From: Microbacterium sp. oral taxon 186 str. F0373 | GTDB lineage: Bacteria; Actinomycetota; Actinomycetes; Actinomycetales; Microbacteriaceae | Direction of reading: 5' to 3' | Assembly (NCBI RefSeq): GCF_000411455.1 | Contig: NZ_KE150457.1 | Location: 122,401 to 186,400 of the forward strand | DNA length: 64,000 nt | Shown here: positions 1-8,007 of the stretch, piece by piece | Position numbering within the stretch: position 1 is the stretch's first letter | Layout of the letters: the number at the start of each line of letters is the position of its first letter | Position numbers and translations under genes: made by a program | The notes under the pieces: generated by a model | What the model saw: only the letters and a program-made list of their open reading frames with translations | Databases searched by the model: none | What the model was told of the DNA's origin: nothing

Positions 1-283
1 TGACCGGTGCGGCGGGCTTCGCCGGTCCGGGACGCGCCGCCGGGCGGGCGCCCGGCGTGGGGGCCTTGGGAGCCGCGCCCGCCGCCGGGGCGGCAGCGGA
101 GTCCGCCGGCTTCTTCGCTGCGCCCTCGGCCTCGAGGGCCGCGCGGAGCTTGCGCGCCACCGGGGGCGCAATGGTCGATGAGGGGCTCTTGACGTATTCG
201 CCGAGCTCCTTCAGCTTCGCGAGGGCGACTTTACTGTCGACGCCGATCTCAGAAGCGATCTCGTGCACGCGTGGGTTTGCCAC
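1..283 (-). CDS. infB: Translation initiation factor IF-2, N-terminal part (cut by window edge)
   Basis: IF-2 is the GTPase that brings initiator tRNA to the 30S subunit. Only the first ~94 codons are inside the window. The start is GTG at 283-281 with AGGAG just upstream. The protein begins [20 protein letters not shown], the usual actinobacterial IF-2 N-terminal helical subdomain, then enters the Ala/Pro/Gly-rich linker typical of the family. The GTPase domain lies outside. It sits downstream of nusA and ylxR on the same strand, the standard nusA-ylxR-infB order, so it is probably cotranscribed. The identity rests on the N-terminal motif plus context. Confidence 0.9.
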   Translation of the reverse strand, partial: MANPRVHEIASEIGVDSKVALAKLKELGEYVKSPSSTIAPPVARKLRAALEAEGAAKKPADSAAAPAAGAAPKAPTPGARPAARPGPAKPAAPV

Positions 284-375
284 AATTCTCCTGTCTGAGG
301 TCTCCCCCGGACAGGGCAGACCGTTACTTGCGGACGGGTCTCATTTCGAGCCGTTCACTTTGTGTCCATAGCCGT

Positions 376-627
376 TCAGCCGTTTCGCTGGTGGGTGTGT
401 TGAAAGGTCTGCGTGTCGAGTGGTCCCGACACACGCAATGCTCGTCCGAAGGCGCGGCGCCGGATCGCGGCATCCACACACGCATCCGTGTCATGCACCC
501 ACGCACCTCGCCCGGGGAGGACGGCTTTCTCGTCGGCGACGAGGACACCGTCCCTGTCCACCACTCTCAGGAGGCTGGACCGGGAGACGCGCGCGCGGCA
601 TCCCACGCACGTTCGAACAGGATCCAT
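376..627 (-). CDS. ylxR: YlxR family RNA-binding protein (DUF448)
   Basis: Small basic protein of about 83 residues with the family signature RTCVGCR near the N terminus and GRGAWVH in the middle. YlxR proteins bind RNA and sit almost always between nusA and infB, as here; their exact role is not settled. I chose the ATG at 627 because a G-rich stretch (GGGGG) lies about 5 bases upstream. An in-frame start six codons earlier (645) is possible but would put the G-run inside the gene. The C-terminal ~20 residues (Gln/His/Thr rich) are not part of the conserved fold. Confidence 0.88.
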   Translation of the reverse strand: MDPVRTCVGCRARVSRSSLLRVVDRDGVLVADEKAVLPGRGAWVHDTDACVDAAIRRRAFGRALRVSGPLDTQTFQHTHQRNG

Positions 628-696
628 CTTACCCCCACTCGCCACGCGGAGATTGCGATGCGGGGCGAGAGCGAGCAGCCGGGCCGGATCTCTCGG

Positions 697-1683
697 TCAC
701 GACTCGAGGATCGAGTCGGGCTGGATGTCGATCTTGGCGCCGGTGAGCTTCGCGGCCAGACGGGCGTTCTGGCCCTCCTTGCCGATGGCGAGCGAGAGCT
801 GGTAGTCGGGAACCAGCGCACGCACCGCCTTGGTGCCGGCGTCCAGCACGAAGCTGGACGTGACCTTGGCGGGCGACAGGGCGTTGGCGACGAACTTCGC
901 GAGCTCCGGGTCGTAGTCGACGATGTCGATCTTCTCGCCGCCCAGCTCTTCGGTGACGGCGCGCACGCGTCGTCCGAGCTCGCCGATGCAGGCACCCTTC
1001 GCGTTGATCGCCGGATCCTTGGCCGTGACCGCGATCTTGGTGCGATGGCCGGCCTCACGTGCGAGAGAGGTGATCTCCACGAGCCCCGACGCGATCTCCG
1101 GCACCTCGAGGGCGAAGAGCTTGCGGACAAGGCCGGGGTGGGTGCGCGAGACGGTGATCTGCGGACCCTTGGTGCCCTTCGACACCGACGTGACGTAGAC
1201 GCGCAGACGTGAGCCATGGGCGTACTGCTCACCGGCGACCTGCTCCTCGGGCGGAAGGATAGCCTCGACGGTGCCGAGGTCGACGTGGACCATGCGGGGG
1301 TTGGGCCCCTGCTGGATCACACCGGCGACGATGTCGCCCTCCTTGCCCCGGAACTCGCCCAGGATGGCGTCATCGGCGATGTCACGCAGACGCTGGCCGA
1401 TCACCTGCTTGGCGGCGTAGGCGGCGATGCGGCCGAAGTCCTCGGGCGTCGACTCCTCCTCGCCGATGATCGCGCCGTCCTCGTCGCGCAGCGGAATGTA
1501 GACGGCGACGTGACCGGTCTTGCGGTCCAGGAGCGCACGTGCGCCCTCGGGAAGCTCCCCGTCGGGAGAGGTGTGCTTGGCGTAGGCGGTGAGAATCGCC
1601 TGCTCGATGATCCCGACCAGTTCGTCGAACGGGATCTCCTTCTCGCGCTCGACCGTCCGTAGCAGTCCCAGATCGATGTCCAC
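697..1683 (-). CDS. nusA: Transcription termination/antitermination factor NusA
   Basis: NusA binds RNA polymerase and nascent RNA to modulate pausing, termination and antitermination. About 328 residues: N-terminal polymerase-binding domain (from [18 protein letters not shown]), S1 domain (about 110-185, ending in the [20 protein letters not shown] junction) and two KH domains ending in [18 protein letters not shown]. It lacks the C-terminal acidic repeats of E. coli NusA, as is usual in Actinobacteria. The start is GTG at 1683 with GGGAGG upstream; an ORF extension to 1719 has no ribosome site. The gene normally found upstream, rimP, is absent here: the next gene, at 1790, is on the opposite strand. 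Confidence 0.95.
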   Translation of the reverse strand: MDIDLGLLRTVEREKEIPFDELVGIIEQAILTAYAKHTSPDGELPEGARALLDRKTGHVAVYIPLRDEDGAIIGEEESTPEDFGRIAAYAAKQVIGQRLRDIADDAILGEFRGKEGDIVAGVIQQGPNPRMVHVDLGTVEAILPPEEQVAGEQYAHGSRLRVYVTSVSKGTKGPQITVSRTHPGLVRKLFALEVPEIASGLVEITSLAREAGHRTKIAVTAKDPAINAKGACIGELGRRVRAVTEELGGEKIDIVDYDPELAKFVANALSPAKVTSSFVLDAGTKAVRALVPDYQLSLAIGKEGQNARLAAKLTGAKIDIQPDSILES

Positions 1684-1789
1684 AGGTGCCTCCCTATTCA
1701 GCTCTCGACGCGAGGTCACCCTCGGTCACCCGGCCGATTTTACCCGATGGCCTCCGCTGCCGGACTCCGCGGCCGTGCATACTGACGGA

Positions 1790-2416
1790 ATGGATGCCGC
1801 AGTCCCCCCACTCGCACACGTGATCCCGGAGCCGCGGCGCGCGGATCCCGGTTTGATCGGTCTGCTCGGGTTCGTGATCGCGACCCTCACCGCTCAGCTG
1901 GCGCATCTGGGCGTTCAGAACGAGAGCGCGGTGTTCTGGGTGGGCGCGGTGTTCGGGGGCCTCGTCCAGGTGATCGCGGGGATGCTCTCCTACTTCGTCG
2001 GCGACGACTTCCACTTCGTCGTCTACAACGCCTTCGGGTGGTACTGGATCTGCATGCCCGGATTCCTCCTCGGCGGAGAGCTCGGCTTCTTCGAGGTGTC
2101 GGGCCCGGCGCGCCCGTTGTTCTCGATGATGTTCGCGGTGCTCGCGCTCGGATTCATGTTCGCCGGCGCCACCCACAACTCGGCGCTGCCGATGACCCTG
2201 CTGCTCGTGGCGGCAGGCTTGGCCCTCGAAGCCGTCGCCGCCTTCGCCGGTGCGGCGACGCTGGGCACGGTCGGCGCGTGGCTGCTGATCGGCGCGTCGG
2301 CGCTCGCGTTCTACATGCTCGTGGACAAGTTCGCCTGGCGCACGATGGGTCGCCACGTGGTGCCCCTCGGGCCCCCGTGGATCCGCCGCGACGACGCGCC
2401 CGCCGGACGCCCGTGA
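1790..2416 (+). CDS. GPR1/FUN34/YaaH (SatP-like) acetate uptake family membrane protein
   Basis: About 208 residues with six hydrophobic segments. The region DPGLIGLLGF resembles the family's N-terminal NPAPLGL-type motif and YNAFGWYWI resembles its AFG-rich motif in helix 3. Family members (SatP, Ato) carry acetate or succinate across the inner membrane; the substrate here is inferred from family only. The start ATG at 1790 lies six bases after CATACT (1778-1783) with no Shine-Dalgarno site, which suggests a leaderless transcript. Its stop overlaps the start of the next gene by four bases (GTGA), so the two are probably translationally coupled. Confidence 0.75.
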   Translation: MDAAVPPLAHVIPEPRRADPGLIGLLGFVIATLTAQLAHLGVQNESAVFWVGAVFGGLVQVIAGMLSYFVGDDFHFVVYNAFGWYWICMPGFLLGGELGFFEVSGPARPLFSMMFAVLALGFMFAGATHNSALPMTLLLVAAGLALEAVAAFAGAATLGTVGAWLLIGASALAFYMLVDKFAWRTMGRHVVPLGPPWIRRDDAPAGRP

Positions 2417-3009
2417 CAGAGGCTCACCCTTCTGCTGCCGCGACACGGCGCCACCCGCTGGTGCACGCACTCGCTCGGGCCGGCTTCGTCGCCAACGGCG
2501 TCGTCCATGCGTTGATCGGCACCCTGGTCGTCGCCATCGCGGCCGGCGGTCGGGGCGAGGCCGATCGGGTCGGCGCGCTCCGGACGGTCGCCGCAGTGCC
2601 GTGGGGCGCCGCGGTGGTGTGGGCGATCGCGATCGGCCTCTGGGGGCTGGCGCTGTGGCATCTGGCCGCGGGCATCACGGCTCGCGGAGACGGCCGCTGG
2701 GGGCGACGTGCAGCGCAGTGGGGCCAGAGCGTCGTCTTCGCCGCCGTCGGTACGCTCGCCGCCTCGATCGCTCTGGGCGCGGCGCCGGATGCCGATGGGA
2801 CCGCGCGGGTGGCTAGTCGCGGCATCCTCGGCGTCCTGCTGCTCGTGGCCGCCGCCCATGCGGATGCCGCACGCGCGGGCGGCCTGGACAGCGCCGTCGA
2901 CGGACTGCTCACACTGCCGGCTGGGCGCGCCATCACCGTGGCCCTCGGGATCGGGCTGGTGGCCTACGGCGTCTTCTGCGGCTTTCGGGCGCGCTACGCG
3001 CGGCTCTGA
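2413..3009 (+). CDS. DUF1206-type membrane protein
   Basis: About 198 residues, mostly hydrophobic, with several paired transmembrane segments. The repeating pattern (a short R/H-rich loop, then a helix pair with ARAGFVANGVVHALIG and, later, GRAITVALGIGLVAYGVF) matches the DUF1206 fold, which consists of duplicated two-helix units. Function is unknown. The GTG start at 2413 overlaps the stop of the preceding SatP-like gene, so the two form a two-gene operon. There is no recognisable catalytic motif. Confidence 0.65.
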   Translation: MTEAHPSAAATRRHPLVHALARAGFVANGVVHALIGTLVVAIAAGGRGEADRVGALRTVAAVPWGAAVVWAIAIGLWGLALWHLAAGITARGDGRWGRRAAQWGQSVVFAAVGTLAASIALGAAPDADGTARVASRGILGVLLLVAAAHADAARAGGLDSAVDGLLTLPAGRAITVALGIGLVAYGVFCGFRARYARL

Positions 3010-3071
3010 GGCCTGCGGGGCGCGCTGTCAAGGCCCTGGGCCGGCCGTGGGCGGGCGGGCAAGCTCGCGGC

Positions 3072-3572
3072 ATGACCGAAATCACTGGAACCGAGGCCCG
3101 CGACCGCGTGAAGGCGCTCGTCGAGGACATCGACATCACCATGCTCACCACCGTGGACGCGGCCGGGCGACTCGTCAGTCGGCCGATGAGCACGCGCGAG
3201 ATGGACGAGGCGGGCGACATCTGGTTCTTCACGTCCGACGAGACGAAGAAGGCGGAGGAGGTCGAGGCCGACCGTGACGTCAACCTGGCGTACTGCGACG
3301 CGAAGGGCATGCGCTACGTGTCGGTGGCCGGCCGGGCCGCCCTCGTGCACGACCGCGCCCGCATGGAGCAGTTGTGGTCCCCGTCGCTGGACATCTGGTT
3401 CGAGAACGGGCTCGATACGCCCGACATCGCACTGCTGAAAGTGACCCCCGTCGAGACGGAGTTCTGGGAGCCCGCACACGGCAAGCTCGTCATGGCGGCC
3501 GGCATGCTCAAGGCCTTGGTCACACGCGACACCCCCGACGACACGATGAACCACGGCAAACTGGTGCGCTGA
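3072..3572 (+). CDS. Pyridoxamine 5'-phosphate oxidase-fold protein (general stress protein 26-like)
   Basis: 166 residues with the split-barrel FMN-binding layout of the PPOX superfamily: a LTTVDAAGRLVSRPM strand pair at about 25-40, DIWFFTS at about 50-58, and a C-terminal TPVETEFWEP segment characteristic of the general-stress-protein-26 subgroup. These proteins bind FMN or F420-like cofactors; the substrate is generally unknown and no pyridoxine role should be assumed. The gene stands alone: it is 62 bases after the DUF1206 gene and convergent with the LOG gene (33-base gap). No strong Shine-Dalgarno site is seen. Confidence 0.75.
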   Translation: MTEITGTEARDRVKALVEDIDITMLTTVDAAGRLVSRPMSTREMDEAGDIWFFTSDETKKAEEVEADRDVNLAYCDAKGMRYVSVAGRAALVHDRARMEQLWSPSLDIWFENGLDTPDIALLKVTPVETEFWEPAHGKLVMAAGMLKALVTRDTPDDTMNHGKLVR

Positions 3573-3604
3573 GGCCCGCATCCCGCCGACGCGGGCCGGC
3601 CTGA

Positions 3605-4660
3605 TCAGGCCGGATACGCCTCGGCGGGCGCGCTCGGCAGGGCGTTGACGGCCCGGATCAGGTGATGCAGGTCGCCGACACGGCGCTGAGCGAACCTCAT
3701 GACGAGGCGCGGCGCGGCAAGGTCGTCGTCGTCCTCACGTTCCGCCTTCAGCGGGCCGCGGCGCTCGATCTCGCCGTCGGCGAGCAGATGCGCGAACCTG
3801 TCGTTGAGCGCAGCGACCTCGGCATCCGTGGGCTCGGCGCGCAGCCGCAGCACAAGGCGCCGCCCGACCCATCGCAGCGAGACGTAGTTGCGGTAGAACC
3901 CCGTGATCTCCTCGACCGCCCCGTCCACCGAATCCGTCATGACCACACGGTCCAGGTCGTCGGCAGAGATGACGCCGTCGGGAATGAGCTGCTCGTCGGC
4001 GAAGCGGCGCAGCCCGTCCCAGAAGGAGCCATCGGGGCGATCGAGCAGCACGATGGGAGTGGGAACGGCCTTTCCGGTCTGCTGCAGGGTCAGCAGCTCG
4101 AACATCTCATCGAGCGTGCCGAACCCGCCCGGCATACAGACGAAGCCGCTGGACTCCTTCACGAGCATGAGCTTGCGGGTGAAGAAGTACTTCATCGCCA
4201 CGCTGCGCTCATGCGAGGCGATGATCGCGTTCGGCTTCTCCTCGAACGGCAGCCGGATCGAGACGCCGAGCGAGTGCGCGGGCCCTGCGCCTTCGGCCGC
4301 GGCCTGCATGATTCCCGGTCCCGCGCCCGTAACCGTCATCCAGCCGCGGGCGGCGAGCGCCGCGGTCAGCTGCACCGTCAGCCGGTACAGCGGCGAGTCC
4401 GGCGCCGTCCGCGCCGAACCGAACACCGTCACCTTGGGGATGCCGCGGAACGGTTCGAACAGTTGGAACGCGGCACGCATCTCGGTGAGGGCGGCCGAGG
4501 TGATCTTGAGATCGAGGCGGTCGGCGCGGTCGACACCCATGCCGACGCCCGTCGCGAGAATACGGGCGATGAGGTCTGCGTCGGCGACGATGCCGGCGTC
4601 ATCCAGCAGATGCCGGATGCCGTCGGTCACGGCAGGAGGGAGAGTGGAGCTTTCTACCAT
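3605..4660 (-). CDS. LOG family Rossmann-fold protein (TIGR00730-like, long form)
   Basis: 351 residues. The central part has the LOG family features: VTVFGSARTAPDSPLY nucleotide-binding strand, VTGAGPGIMQAAAEGA, and the diagnostic PGGFGTLDEMFELLTLQQTGK-type PGGxGTxxE motif. LOG proteins are nucleoside-monophosphate phosphoribohydrolases (cytokinin-activating in plants). This one is longer than the ~190-residue standard form, with about 70 extra residues at the N terminus and about 80 at the C terminus, as in the bacterial PpnN-like group. The exact substrate cannot be told. The ATG at 4660 follows a GAGGGTGGGGA stretch. Confidence 0.8.
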   Translation of the reverse strand: MVESSTLPPAVTDGIRHLLDDAGIVADADLIARILATGVGMGVDRADRLDLKITSAALTEMRAAFQLFEPFRGIPKVTVFGSARTAPDSPLYRLTVQLTAALAARGWMTVTGAGPGIMQAAAEGAGPAHSLGVSIRLPFEEKPNAIIASHERSVAMKYFFTRKLMLVKESSGFVCMPGGFGTLDEMFELLTLQQTGKAVPTPIVLLDRPDGSFWDGLRRFADEQLIPDGVISADDLDRVVMTDSVDGAVEEITGFYRNYVSLRWVGRRLVLRLRAEPTDAEVAALNDRFAHLLADGEIERRGPLKAEREDDDDLAAPRLVMRFAQRRVGDLHHLIRAVNALPSAPAEAYPA

Positions 4661-4717
4661 GTCCCCACCCTCGCATCCTCGAGCAGCATCGGGTGAACGA
4701 TCACCGAACGCGGGTCG

Positions 4718-6340
4718 CTATTTCCCCGTCACCGTCAGGGACGGGTTCGTCGGGGCGGAGCCGGCGGCCACCTGGAGGCCGACGCGGACGCTCTGTCCCG
4801 GGGCGAGCGCGCCCGCCCAGTCCTTTCCGGTGCAGCTGATCGAGCCGGAAGCGACCGCACAGGACATGCCCCAGGCGTTGACCACCTGCGTCGCCTGCGG
4901 GCTCGACCAGGAGATCGTCCAGCCGCCGACCGGGCGCGAAGCGGTGACCGTGAACTCGGCCACATAGCCGTCCTGCCACGCGCTCTGCAGCATCCAAGTG
5001 GCGGTGACCGGGGCGAGGGCCGGAGCTGGGGTGGGCGTCGGCGTCGGGCTCGGCGTCGGAGCGGGCGTCGTCGTGGGCGTGGGCGTCGCTGTCGGCGATG
5101 CCGTCGGTGTCGCCGACGGGGCGGCCGTCGGCGTCGGAGTGGCGGATGCCGTGGGCGTCGGCGATGCCGTGGGCGTCGGCGGAGGGGAGCCTCCGGCGAG
5201 CAGCGGCGCGAGCGCGGCGAGCTTGGCTGTCTGCGTCGTCTTCCAGTCGTCGGCGACCAGCCCGCCCGTGTCGCCGCTGTTCGGGTTGAACGACCAGTAG
5301 CCGAAGCTCATGCCGGTCGATCCGAGGTATGAGACCAGGCTCTTCAGCCACTGGGCGTCACTGGTCGTCTCGAGCTTCGTGCCGAACTCCCCGACGAAGA
5401 TCGGCGCGGTGCCCGTGCGGGCCAGGTACCCCCAGTTCGCATCCCAGACCGATGGGAGGTTGGCCGGGTAGTTCGACGCCGAGAACCAGGACTGCCCGTA
5501 CACCGAGGCGGGATAGTCGTGCGGCGAATAGACGACCCGGTTCGGTGTCGCAAGGACCACCGGCGTAGCGCCGGCATCCCTCAGGCCGCCTCCCCACCAG
5601 GTCGTGCTGGCATCGTTCTGGCGCTCCACGCCTTCGACGACGATCAGCAGTCGCGGGTTGGCGGCGAGCACGGCGTTGCCGGCGCGCGTCGCCGCCGCCT
5701 GCCAGTCACGGGAGGCATCGCCGCACCCCCAGCAGGCGGAACCATGCGGCTCGTTGTGGAGGTCGGCGCCGACCACCGTCGGGTCGTCGCGGTAGCGGTT
5801 CGCGAGCATGACCCAGTCGTCGATCCAGCGCTTCTCGCTGTAGGTCGAGGTGTACCAGAGCTCGGACTGCCCCGACGACTCGATGCGGTGACGGTCGAGG
5901 ATGACGCGCAGCCCGTGGGCGCGCGCCTTGGCGATGACCGCATCCATCAGCTGCAACGGCGTCAGCGAGACCAGGTCGGGATTGCGCGAGGCGTCGATGG
6001 ACGATGTCGTGGATGCCGCGAGGCACTGGTTCGAGTACGGCAGTCGCACCGTGTTGAACCCCATGTCCGCGATCTGCGCGAGGCCCTCGTCGAGGGTGAT
6101 CGACCACAGCCCGTGCGGCGCGCAGTTGGGAGTCTCCAGCCCGAACCAGTTCGCCGCCTTGATGGTGACGGTGCTTCCGTCCGCGGCGACGATGCGCGAG
6201 CCCGAGGTGTGCCACCACCCGTCCGCAGCGGCGTGCGCCGACAGCGGGGCCACGGCGCCGACGGCCAGCACCGCGCTGACGGCGAGCGCCGCGATGCTCA
6301 TGAGGCGGCGGATGCCGAGGGGACGACGACGATCGCGCAT
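4718..6340 (-). CDS. Secreted endo-beta-1,4-glucanase, GH5 catalytic domain plus CBM2
   Basis: 540 residues. The order is: signal peptide (1-37, cleaved near SAHA/A); GH5 domain (~40-380); a Pro/Thr/Ala/Ser linker of repeated TPT/SPT units (~385-443); CBM2 cellulose-binding domain (~444-540) with two Cys and conserved Trp. The catalytic acid/base is Glu197 in DLHNEPHG and the nucleophile is Glu318 in FVGEFG. The ANWFGLETPNCAPHGLWS segment resembles the Acidothermus E1 type (GH5_1), so cellulose is the likely substrate. I chose the ATG at 6340: AAAGGA lies six bases upstream, whereas the ATG at 6346 directly abuts it. It is unlinked to other carbohydrate genes. No palindromic CebR-type box was seen upstream. 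Confidence 0.9.
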   Translation of the reverse strand: MRDRRRPLGIRRLMSIAALAVSAVLAVGAVAPLSAHAAADGWWHTSGSRIVAADGSTVTIKAANWFGLETPNCAPHGLWSITLDEGLAQIADMGFNTVRLPYSNQCLAASTTSSIDASRNPDLVSLTPLQLMDAVIAKARAHGLRVILDRHRIESSGQSELWYTSTYSEKRWIDDWVMLANRYRDDPTVVGADLHNEPHGSACWGCGDASRDWQAAATRAGNAVLAANPRLLIVVEGVERQNDASTTWWGGGLRDAGATPVVLATPNRVVYSPHDYPASVYGQSWFSASNYPANLPSVWDANWGYLARTGTAPIFVGEFGTKLETTSDAQWLKSLVSYLGSTGMSFGYWSFNPNSGDTGGLVADDWKTTQTAKLAALAPLLAGGSPPPTPTASPTPTASATPTPTAAPSATPTASPTATPTPTTTPAPTPSPTPTPTPAPALAPVTATWMLQSAWQDGYVAEFTVTASRPVGGWTISWSSPQATQVVNAWGMSCAVASGSISCTGKDWAGALAPGQSVRVGLQVAAGSAPTNPSLTVTGK

Positions 6341-6489
6341 GCGCATTCCTTTCGATGCCAACTGCGGGGCGGTCGGCGTCTCGCGACAGGTGGCATCGTC
6401 GACGATCTCGCCGCCCCCAGAGTAGCGACCCGGCTCTCGCCGCGTCGCCGCTGGTCCCCAAACGCTTGCTCGACCATGGCTCAACATGC

Positions 6490-6518
6490 TTCCCATATTA
6501 GAACATATGTTCTATACT
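6490..6518 (+). promoter_or_regulatory. Promoter with embedded LexA-type SOS box (16-bp perfect palindrome 6499-6514)
   Basis: TAGAACATATGTTCTA at 6499-6514 is a perfect palindrome that matches the Gram-positive/actinobacterial LexA pattern (GAAC-N4-GTTC core). It fills the spacer between a possible -35 (TTCCCA, 6490-6495) and -10 (TATACT, 6513-6518) with 17-base spacing. The -10 ends six bases before the HNH gene's ATG at 6525. A bound repressor here would block the promoter directly. The assignment to LexA is by motif only. Confidence 0.75.
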
Positions 6519-6524
6519 CGGATC

Positions 6525-7913
6525 ATGAACATCGACACCGACCTCGAGCCGGACCCCGGCTTCTGGGCGGACATCGTGGCAATCGAGTCGTCACTGCCGC
6601 CACGCGATCCCGTCGCGCAGGTCACCGATATCGCCGCGGTGGTCGCGGTCCACACGGCGGAGCAGTACGCCTGCGTCGCCGCCGCGCGAAGCGATGCGAT
6701 GGCCGCCGCGGCGCCGCACGCGTGCACCGACGACATGATCGACCGGTCGCTGCGACTCGAGCTGGCGGCGGCGCTTCGGATCACCGAGTACGCGGCCGGC
6801 GATCTGATGGCCCGCGCGACGGCGTTGGTCGAGCGCTACCCGGCGGCATGGGATGCACTTCACGGGGCACGCATCACCGACCAGCACGCACGTTTCCTCG
6901 TGGACGCGCTCGACAGCGTCGATCCCGCGATCGGGTCGCGGCTGATCGATGACGCGGTGTCGCTGGCCGAACGCCTCCCCGCGGGAACCTTCCGCCGCCG
7001 GCTGCGCGATCTGGCCACCGCGGCGACCGCAGAGACCCTTGCCGACAAGCATGCGCGCGCCGTCGACGAGCGGCGGGTGTCCGTCGCCCCCGCCGGCGAC
7101 GGCATGTCCCTCCTGACCGCGTATCTGCCGAGCGTCGAAGCACACGCCATCTTCGACCGCCTCACCCGCATGGGAAAGGCCATCGCGGGCCGTCGAACCG
7201 GTCGCGGCGGGGCGGATGCCGCGCTGGCGACCCCCGGCGCCGCGTCCGCAGACGAGGTTCCGCCCGACGAGCGAACGCTCGACCAGGTACGCGCGGACAT
7301 TCTGGGCGATCTGCTCATCGACGGTCGCTGCGACGGCCACGCTCCGGCTGTGGCGGGCATCCGTCCGACAGTCGTCGTGACAGTGCCGGTGCTGTCGCTG
7401 CTCGACGATTCCCACGCGGCGTCCGAGCCGGCCACCGTCGAAGGTGTGGGTCCCGTTCCGATCGACCAGGCACGACGACTCAGCGGCGGCGCCACGAGCT
7501 GGCTGCGCGTTCTGACCCACCCCGAGACGGGCGCGGTGCTGTCGGTCGGGCGCCACCGCTACGACCCGCCGCCTGAGTTGCGCCGGCTGGTCAAGTGGCG
7601 GGCGGAACGGTGCATGGCTCCGGGCTGCATCATGCCCGCCTCGCGATGCGACATCGACCACACCGTGGCCTGGTTCGACGGCGGGAACACCTCCGCCGAC
7701 AATCTCGCACCCCTGTGCGCCGGGCACCACACGGTGAAGCATCACGGCGGCTGGACGGTGGTGCAGCTCCCCGACAGCGGCGGTGTCGTGGAGTGGACGT
7801 CGCCGTACGGCCGGCGCTATCTCGTGGAGCCCGAACGACGCATGCCGGTGTTCCGAGCGGCGGAACCCTCAGAGCGCGCAGCACCGTCGGACGACCGCGC
7901 GGCACCGTTCTGA
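6525..7913 (+). CDS. DUF222 domain HNH endonuclease (13E12-type)
   Basis: About 462 residues: a helical DUF222 region over roughly the first 330 residues and a C-terminal HNH nuclease with CMAPGC, then CDIDHTVAW, then NLAPLCAGHH, which carry the zinc cysteines and the catalytic histidines. Such proteins are multi-copy in Actinobacteria (the 13E12 repeat family in Mycobacterium) and their cellular job is not known. The ATG at 6525 is preferred over 6486 because the latter lies inside the promoter and there is no Shine-Dalgarno site; the transcript is probably leaderless. The SOS box in its promoter suggests DNA-damage induction. Ends convergent with proS. Confidence 0.85.
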   Translation: MNIDTDLEPDPGFWADIVAIESSLPPRDPVAQVTDIAAVVAVHTAEQYACVAAARSDAMAAAAPHACTDDMIDRSLRLELAAALRITEYAAGDLMARATALVERYPAAWDALHGARITDQHARFLVDALDSVDPAIGSRLIDDAVSLAERLPAGTFRRRLRDLATAATAETLADKHARAVDERRVSVAPAGDGMSLLTAYLPSVEAHAIFDRLTRMGKAIAGRRTGRGGADAALATPGAASADEVPPDERTLDQVRADILGDLLIDGRCDGHAPAVAGIRPTVVVTVPVLSLLDDSHAASEPATVEGVGPVPIDQARRLSGGATSWLRVLTHPETGAVLSVGRHRYDPPPELRRLVKWRAERCMAPGCIMPASRCDIDHTVAWFDGGNTSADNLAPLCAGHHTVKHHGGWTVVQLPDSGGVVEWTSPYGRRYLVEPERRMPVFRAAEPSERAAPSDDRAAPF

Positions 7914-7928
7914 CCCGCACACGCCACA

Positions 7929-7948
7929 CGCACGTGCGCACACGTGCG
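7929..7948. terminator. Hairpin between convergent HNH and proS genes
   Basis: An 8-bp perfect inverted repeat (CGCACGTG / CACGTGCG) with a CGCA loop lies in the 94-base gap between the two convergent stops. No T-run follows on either strand, so it is only a possible bidirectional terminator. Confidence 0.35.
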
Positions 7949-8007
7949 CCACGCAGGCCGGCTCACGAGGGCCCCTCGAAGAGCGGTGCGAGCAGTGCGA
8001 GCGACGG

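Noticed and set aside
4980..5190. Simple-sequence DNA in the cellulase as an independent repeat locus
   Set aside because: It encodes the Pro/Thr linker between GH5 and CBM2 and needs no other explanation.
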